Source of the DNA: CAVYEM01 sp963767635
GTDB lineage: Bacteria > Vulcanimicrobiota > Vulcanimicrobiia > Vulcanimicrobiales > Vulcanimicrobiaceae
Length of the DNA: 64,000 nucleotides
Direction: 5' to 3'
NCBI GenBank assembly: GCA_963767635.1
Contig: CAVYEM010000001.1
Span: forward strand, 1,550,001-1,614,000
The notes beneath the pieces are model-generated. The model saw only the letters and a program-made list of their open reading frames with translations, was not told the DNA's origin and did no database searches. Shown here one piece after another: positions 59,635-64,000 of the stretch. Both the position numbers and the translations under genes were made by a program. The first letter of the stretch is position 1. Each line of letters opens with the position of its first letter.

Positions 59635-60546
59635 CAGCAGCCTTTGTCCGGGTGCAGCGGATATTCGTGCCCAAGTTGGGAGTCGAGTCCGCCTTCGCCC
59701 TGAATGGGCATGACGTCCCATTTATAGATGTCGTCAAGTGTTTGGTGAAAGATTTTATCGTATGTTTTCTCATCCGGGCGCGTCGGCAGAAACGCGAACA
59801 TCATCGACATCGCTGCAAAATACTGCTGGTGGCAGGTCATGTACGCAAAGGTGCCGTTTTTATCGTCGCCGTTTTGAGGCACGTTGTAGTTGGAGTCTTG
59901 CAAGAACTCAGCCAACCCCAGGGATCGCAGACTGTAAGTCGTCGTCGTCGCAATGAGCGGAAACTTGCGGATCGTTGCACCACTGAAAGGCTAGCGTGAT
60001 GTAATACGGCGGCACGTTTTGATCGTCCACCGTGAGCGGGTCCTCCACCGTGGTGTCGGCGGCAGGGGAGTTGAAGTCTACGCCCTGCGCGTCGTCGTCA
60101 TGGTTTCCGATGACGGGACGACCGTCGACGCTGCCCGAATCGAGCGCGACGTTACCGCCCAGCACCGAGGCGTTGAGCGAAACGGAGGCTTGCGCCTGCA
60201 GGCGCTGCGGCCGCAATACCGAGGCGCCGCCGTAGCGATTGTTGAGCGATCCCCATTGCGTGAAATTGACGGGCACTTGCGTATCGGGCGGATACTGCGC
60301 GATCGGCGAAATGTTCATCGGCACGTTCGGAAACAGCGGTCCCAGCGCGACGTTGAGGGCGGCCGTGTTCGTCGATCCGGACGCGTATCCGTGCGCGAAG
60401 AAGAAGGTCTTACCGTCCAGCTGCAACTGGTAGTAGCCCATGAGTCCGAGTTGCAGCGCGCCGAAGACGAGCATCAGTGTGAAACTCAGCGTGATTGCCG
60501 TCTCGGTGAGCGCTGTGGCGCGGGAACCGAAACGCGCCGATCTCAC
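59634..60546 (-). CDS. TadE-like protein, frameshifted
   Basis: About 304 codons when the shift is corrected. The first part (RATALTETAITLSFTLMLVFGALQ) has the class III-type prepilin N-terminus with Glu at +5. The exported part runs to DDDDLQSAIPG. Then the frame breaks at about 59918 in a G-run, and the second part continues LAEFLQDSNYNVPQNGDDKN up to the stop at 59634. The GTG overlaps the pilin-like gene by 4 nt. I treat both frames as one gene, because the second has no other start and the fit is smooth. Confidence 0.78.
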
Positions 60547-60737
60547 GGCGGCGGCCCCATTTGGTAACTCTGCATATTGGAGGTCGTCGTCGTGAGCGAC
60601 GCGCTGGCCGACTTAGAAATCGCGATCAGCATGGCCATGGCGGCGGCACTGAGCAGCGAGAGTATGAGCGCGTATTCGGTCATGGATGCGCCGCTCTGGT
60701 CGGAGATGAGCCGGTGGATCGAACTCCGGAATTTCAC
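60543..60737 (-). CDS. Flp-type pilin-like protein
   Basis: A 64-residue Flp/Fap-like pilin. The prepilin motif SGASMTEYALILSLLSAAA has the Gly before the cleavage site and Glu at +5 with Tyr, as in Flp. The C-terminus TTTSNMQSYQMGPPP is longer than in typical Flp. It follows the secretin gene with a 4-nt overlap. A second Flp is coded on the other strand at 62781, so this one may be a minor pilin. Confidence 0.85.
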   Translation of the reverse strand: MKFRSSIHRLISDQSGASMTEYALILSLLSAAAMAMLIAISKSASASLTTTTSNMQSYQMGPPP

Positions 60738-62164
60738 TGATTGATCAGCTCCGGCGTCATCACGAACACGATGTCGGTCTGGCTGTTCTGATAGTTCGTG
60801 GAACGGAAGAGCTGGCCCAGGATCGGAATGTCGCCGAGGAGCGGAATCTTTTGGATCACGCGGTTTTCGACACGGCGCAGCATTCCGCCCATCACGATCG
60901 ACTGACCCGGTTTAGTCACGACCTTGGTCGAGAGGCGGCTCTCTTTGAGCGCTGGGACTAGGAATCCGTTCTGCTCGACGCCGTCTTGGAAGTCGAGATC
61001 GGAGATGTCGGGCTGAATCTGGGCAGCGATCGTCCCGTTCGCTTGCAGCGTCGGCGTGACGTTGAGTTGCACGCCGAAGTCTTTGTATATAATGCTGACT
61101 TGACCCAAACCCGTGGAAAACGGGATCGGGATCTGACCACCGACCAGGAACGTCGCGGGCGATCCCGGAGTCGTTACGAGATCCGGCGCCGACAGGACGC
61201 GCGCATGCCCCTCTTGGATGAGTAGGTTGAGCGTCGGTGCCAGCGTGATCGTGCGAAAGAAGGCTCCCGCTTTGAGCGCCGCGCCCGCGGGTTCGCTGTT
61301 CTCCACGGCCGGGAACGACGGGGGACCGAGCGTGTACGTACCGTCGGGATGGAACGTCGCCGACTGCAGCTGCACGCCCAAGTTTTTCATCGCCGTGTGG
61401 TCGACTTCGAGCACGTAGACTTTAATGTCGACCTGTGTGGAATGGGCGACCTCCAAGCGGTCGATCACTTTCCCTTCGGCAGCCAAGTACGGGCCGGCGA
61501 GCGTCTGCGCGCGCGTCACGACCCGTTGCGCGACCTGCTCGTCGGGAACGTGGCCGCTGACCATCACGTTGCCTTTACCATCGGGTTCGATCTGCAGTTC
61601 CGAGACGCCGGCGATGCCGCTAAAATCGTGCTGGATGGAATGCAACGAATGCGCGATGCGCACGGCGTTCACAATCGAGTACTTGTTTTCGTGCGCGTAG
61701 TCGTTGAAGTGCGAAAGCACGTCGCCCAGTTCCACGTACGCCGCCATGTCGTCGACGCTGCCGCGTACGATGACGGCTTTGCCGAAGCTCACGACCTGCA
61801 CGTCGGGCTCCGAAACGGCGGCCCGCAGCATGCTGGCAACGCCGTCGACCATTTGACTGGAAACGACGACTTCGTACGTCGAACGCTGATCGCCCGACCA
61901 CACGAATACCGAGGTATGCCCCGCGGATTTCGCGTTGAGCACGAGTTGAGAACGGCCTATCGCGACGACGCCCAGGCAATCGGCATCGCCTACGGCGACG
62001 CGCCGCAGGTTCTTCACCGGAAGAACCATGGAATGCCCAGTCTGAAGCGCGAGGTAGTGAACGTCTTCGGCGCGCGAGGCGATCGGCGCCGCAAGCGCGC
62101 ACGCAAATATCGCCGCGCTCATTAGCCGCATCCACTGCAATAGGCCAAGAGGCCTTCCCATCAT
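60734..62164 (-). CDS. Outer-membrane secretin of the Tad pilus (CpaC/RcpA)
   Basis: A 476-residue secretin. A signal peptide (LMSAAIFACALAAPIASRA) is followed by the pilus-assembly N domain (LALQTGHSMVLPVKNLRRVAVGDAD), a BON-like part (VSELQIEPDGKGNVMVSGHV) and the secretin core ending KIPLLGDIPILGQLFRSTNYQ and VFVMTPELI. The ATG at 62164 has GGAGA six nt upstream; the next ATG is also possible. It forms the outer-membrane channel and implies a diderm cell. First gene of the minus-strand Tad operon. Confidence 0.93.
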   Translation of the reverse strand: MMGRPLGLLQWMRLMSAAIFACALAAPIASRAEDVHYLALQTGHSMVLPVKNLRRVAVGDADCLGVVAIGRSQLVLNAKSAGHTSVFVWSGDQRSTYEVVVSSQMVDGVASMLRAAVSEPDVQVVSFGKAVIVRGSVDDMAAYVELGDVLSHFNDYAHENKYSIVNAVRIAHSLHSIQHDFSGIAGVSELQIEPDGKGNVMVSGHVPDEQVAQRVVTRAQTLAGPYLAAEGKVIDRLEVAHSTQVDIKVYVLEVDHTAMKNLGVQLQSATFHPDGTYTLGPPSFPAVENSEPAGAALKAGAFFRTITLAPTLNLLIQEGHARVLSAPDLVTTPGSPATFLVGGQIPIPFSTGLGQVSIIYKDFGVQLNVTPTLQANGTIAAQIQPDISDLDFQDGVEQNGFLVPALKESRLSTKVVTKPGQSIVMGGMLRRVENRVIQKIPLLGDIPILGQLFRSTNYQNSQTDIVFVMTPELINQ

Positions 62165-62212
62165 ACCGATTCTCCGTAACCGGAAGGAAAATAGCGCACA
62201 GTGCGCGGTCCG

Positions 62213-62218
62213 ATTATG
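62213..62218 (-). promoter_or_regulatory. Candidate -10 of the secretin operon
   Basis: CATAAT preceded by TGG on the minus strand resembles the extended -10 used elsewhere in the window. It is 48 nt upstream of the secretin ATG. The palindrome at 62232-62249 occupies the -35 region. Confidence 0.45.
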
Positions 62219-62231
62219 CCACGGAATATCG

Positions 62232-62249
62232 GCGTTTACGCGTAAACGC
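62232..62249. promoter_or_regulatory. 18-bp palindromic operator candidate
   Basis: GCGTTTACGCGTAAACGC is a perfect 18-bp palindrome in the 175-bp region between the two divergent Tad operons. It overlaps the -35 region of the secretin promoter candidate and lies 60 bp before the TATTAT of the opposite operon. The CG centre with A/T-rich half-sites is the type bound by a dimeric regulator, possibly a LacI-like protein. Confidence 0.55.
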
Positions 62250-62308
62250 GTTCTAAGCAATTGGTAAAACTTGCGACAGCAGCATTCCCGAAGTGCCCCC
62301 GCAGGGGC

Positions 62309-62314
62309 TATTAT
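62309..62314 (+). promoter_or_regulatory. Candidate -10 of the Flp operon
   Basis: TATTAT on the plus strand, 25 nt upstream of the GTG at 62340. No clear -35 is seen. The GGCTATTATGG context resembles the TGCTATAATGG promoters of rpmE and the CorC-like gene. Confidence 0.4.
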
Positions 62315-62339
62315 GGTCCCACGCAAGGAGGGGTTGTGC

Positions 62340-62750
62340 GTGTCGATACTTCGACGGATCGCCGTTTTAACGGTTGCACTGAGCACATGCGCGGTAACAT
62401 TGGATCGTGCCGCAGCAGCGCCGCCATTGACGATCCAAGTTCGGCATCACGATGGAGTGGAGGCACTCGACGTTTCCGGCACGGGTTCGGCCCGATCCCC
62501 GGTAAACATCACGATGTATGCTGACATCTCCAAAGATGTGCCGGTTGCATTCCTCAACACCTGGACCGTACAGACCGGTTCCGATGGGCGCTATGCGATT
62601 GTCGCGCCAATTGCAAGCGATTTCTTCAGAGGAACCATCATCACCGTGCGCGTCGACTCGGCCGACGGAAGTTCGGCGTCCGCAACGTGGACCGTCGGTC
62701 AACCTGGTTCGCAGCAGATTCCTGCTGCGGACGACATTTCGGCCCATTAA
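62340..62750 (+). CDS. Exported hypothetical protein of the Flp operon
   Basis: A 136-residue protein with a signal peptide (LRRIAVLTVALSTCAVTLDRAAA) and a beta-rich domain similar to Ig-like modules (DVSGTGSARSPVNITMYADI, FFRGTIITVRVDSADG). The GTG at 62340 has AGGAGG eight nt before it; ATG codons upstream in frame would remove the ribosome-binding site. It precedes the major pilin gene by 30 nt. Unknown role, perhaps in the periplasm for pilus assembly. Confidence 0.65.
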   Translation: MSILRRIAVLTVALSTCAVTLDRAAAAPPLTIQVRHHDGVEALDVSGTGSARSPVNITMYADISKDVPVAFLNTWTVQTGSDGRYAIVAPIASDFFRGTIITVRVDSADGSSASATWTVGQPGSQQIPAADDISAH

Positions 62751-62780
62751 CGTGCAAGCACATCAAAGGGGAGAAACACC

Positions 62781-62936
62781 ATGAAACTCGTGAACATGCT
62801 CAAAGACGATTCCGGCGCCACGATGGTGGAGTACGGAATCATGGTCGCCCTCATCGCGGCCGTTTGCATCGTGCTCGTTAGCGCCCTGGGCAAAAACGTC
62901 AGCACGGCGTTCTCGACCGTCAACAGCGCCATCTGA
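62781..62936 (+). CDS. flp: Flp-type major pilin
   Basis: A 51-residue prepilin of the Flp/Fap family. The leader MKLVNMLKDDSG ends in Gly, followed by ATMVEYGIMVALIAAVC with Glu at +5 and Tyr at +6, the Flp hallmark. The C-terminus LGKNVSTAFSTVNSAI is typical. AGGGGAGA is about 7-9 nt before the ATG. The prepilin peptidase gene follows. It is the main subunit of the Tad pilus. Confidence 0.93.
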   Translation: MKLVNMLKDDSGATMVEYGIMVALIAAVCIVLVSALGKNVSTAFSTVNSAI

Positions 62937-62954
62937 AGGATGCGCAGGATCGGT

Positions 62955-62990
62955 GAGCGGCCGCGCGGCTCCAGCGCGGCGCGGTCGCTT
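62955..62990 (+). terminator. GC-rich hairpin after flp
   Basis: GCCGCGC (62960-62966) pairs with GCGCGGC (62974-62980), with further pairing outside. It sits between flp and cpaA and may attenuate transcription so that the pilin is made in excess. No U-tract follows. Confidence 0.35.
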
Positions 62991-63016
62991 GCCGCTTTCC
63001 CGCCACGCATTTTGCC

Positions 63017-63547
63017 ATGACGATATTCTGGCCGGCTTGGATCGTGGCGGCGGCCGCTTGCGGCATCGCGGTCATAACGGACGTGCGCGCACGCCGCATA
63101 CCCAACGCGCTCACGCTGCCGCTGCTCGCGGTCGGGCCGATTTTTGCGGCGCACTCGGGCTGGTGGCCGTGCGCGGCCGCGGTTCTGCTTTCACTCGCCG
63201 TGCTGTTCGGCGGAACGATGCTGCACGCGGCCGGACTGATCGGCGGCGGCGACATCAAACTCATAGCGGCGGTCTGCTGCCTCATCGGATTTTCCGGAGG
63301 CTTGCAGCTGCTGCTGTTCACGGCCCTTAGCGGAGGTGCGCTCGCAGTGATCTATGCAGCATGCACCGGCAAACTTCGCGACGTCCTCGCGCGCACGTTC
63401 TTCGGACTGCACGCTTTAGCGTTGACGGGCTCGGCCAAACTCGCCTCTTCAAACGCTAGAATCCCGTATGCCGTCGCAATTGCGCTCGGCTTGGCCATCG
63501 ACTTCGCGTCTCTGACGCGCTTTCCGCAACTGAGGTTCATGCCGTGA
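63017..63547 (+). CDS. Prepilin peptidase CpaA/TadV (A24 family)
   Basis: A 176-residue integral membrane aspartyl peptidase. The first catalytic Asp is in AVITDVRARRIPNALTLP and the second in GGGDIKLIAA, both as in the A24 family. It cleaves and prepares Flp and TadE-like prepilins. Length fits the short CpaA type without the methylase domain. The stop overlaps the next gene's GTG. Confidence 0.92.
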   Translation: MTIFWPAWIVAAAACGIAVITDVRARRIPNALTLPLLAVGPIFAAHSGWWPCAAAVLLSLAVLFGGTMLHAAGLIGGGDIKLIAAVCCLIGFSGGLQLLLFTALSGGALAVIYAACTGKLRDVLARTFFGLHALALTGSAKLASSNARIPYAVAIALGLAIDFASLTRFPQLRFMP

Positions 63548-64000
63548 CGCGCACCAAACGCCCGATGCTCATCATCATTGCCGCCGTGCTCGCAGGGGGC
63601 GCCGCTTTGACCGCATTCGACTACATGTCGACCAGTAACCGGCACGCGCCCGCGGCGCCGCCGCGCACGGTGATCATCGCATCTCGCCCGATTAGCGCCC
63701 GCGAATCGATTACCGGCGCGATGCTGCAGGCGGCTACTCGACCGGCCGATGCGGTCGATCCCGGAGCATTTTCGTCCGAGGCGGCCGTTGCAGGCGACGT
63801 TGCGCTCGCGGACATTCCGGCGGGCGCGGCACTGACGTCTTCCAATGTAACGCGCGCGTCCGACATGCCATCGGAAGTGCATTTGACCGATGGAATGCGC
63901 GCGATGAGCATCGCCGTCGACGAAGTGAAGGACGTTTCCGGCCTCATCGAGCCGGGCGATCACGTCGACGTCTACGCGATCACGCCGCGTTCGACGAGCG
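63544..64000 (+). CDS. CpaB/RcpC-like pilus assembly protein, partial
   Basis: At least 152 residues, running past the end of the window. One N-terminal helix (MLIIIAAVLAGGAALTAF), then an SAF/beta-clip domain (VIIASRPISARESITGAML, ADIPAGAALTSSNV) and the CpaB motif AMSIAVDEVKDVSGLIEPGDHVDVYA. It is thought to connect the secretin with the peptidoglycan or inner-membrane platform. GTGA overlap with cpaA; the Tad operon probably continues with the ATPase and platform genes. Confidence 0.9.
   Translation, partial: MTRTKRPMLIIIAAVLAGGAALTAFDYMSTSNRHAPAAPPRTVIIASRPISARESITGAMLQAATRPADAVDPGAFSSEAAVAGDVALADIPAGAALTSSNVTRASDMPSEVHLTDGMRAMSIAVDEVKDVSGLIEPGDHVDVYAITPRSTS

Noticed and set aside
59634..59915. 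A separate 93-residue gene
   Set aside because: It continues the TadE-like protein after a one-base shift in a G-run and has no ribosome-binding site of its own.

Overview
The window is a GC-rich, densely coding chromosomal segment from a bacterium. It looks like a contig from an uncultured lineage. The gene order on the left (rpsU-yqeY-nfeD-floA-phoH-ybeY-dgkA-cdd-recO, then ruvX-mltG with a DUF1292 gene) is the order known from Bacillus and other Terrabacteria. The Tad-type secretin on the right and the several lipoproteins imply an outer membrane. That mix fits a diderm terrabacterial phylum such as Eremiobacterota (WPS-2), but this is an inference that a marker-gene tree would have to confirm. 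Many genes start with GTG or TTG, and 1-4 nt stop/start overlaps are the rule.

Layout. 1-4.2 kb: an SRPBCC-like protein, an M20 amidohydrolase, three hypothetical proteins and a GNAT acetyltransferase. 4.2-5.9 kb: five tRNA genes (Ser-CGA, Arg-CCG, Met-CAT, Arg-ACG, Ser-GCT), a tRNA-Ser remnant, tadA and a small Cys-containing protein. 5.8-16.5 kb: one long minus-strand housekeeping operon for translation, envelope and RNA metabolism. 16.7-17.4 kb: a small cassette with a broken nucleotidyltransferase. 17.5-25.1 kb: HIT protein, a copper-amine-oxidase-N-like secreted protein, two glycosyltransferases, pyrG, prmC, prfA and rpmE. 25.2-30 kb: secreted proteins, including an S53 peptidase lipoprotein. 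30-31.6 kb: a Crp-like regulator divergent from an anti-sigma-type ATPase. 31.6-33.4 kb: leuCD. 33.5-39.9 kb: a plus-strand operon with a Cys/Met-metabolism PLP enzyme, a CoA-binding protein, LuxE-like and LuxC-like proteins, a class III aminotransferase and a Gfo/Idh oxidoreductase. 39.9-46.7 kb: a retropepsin/PDZ protein, a peptide-binding lipoprotein and two S8 peptidases. 46.8-53 kb: cinA, a 0.77-kb composite repeat array, a split glutamine-dependent NAD synthetase, a dihydrolipoamide-dehydrogenase-like enzyme and glpX. 53-57.9 kb: membrane glycosyltransferases and GtrA. 57.9-64 kb: two divergent operons for a Tad/Flp pilus, the last gene running off the window.

The most interesting points are the LuxE-LuxC-aminotransferase-oxidoreductase operon, which could turn a carboxylate into an aldehyde and then an amine, and a 49-bp REP-like insertion inside luxE whose removal exactly restores the reading frame. 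The insertion shares its core with the composite array at 48.1-48.8 kb. At least ten single-base frameshifts, several at short homopolymers and many in housekeeping genes, suggest residual assembly errors, so every broken gene should be checked against reads. Two genes appear to lack a canonical start and begin with ATT.
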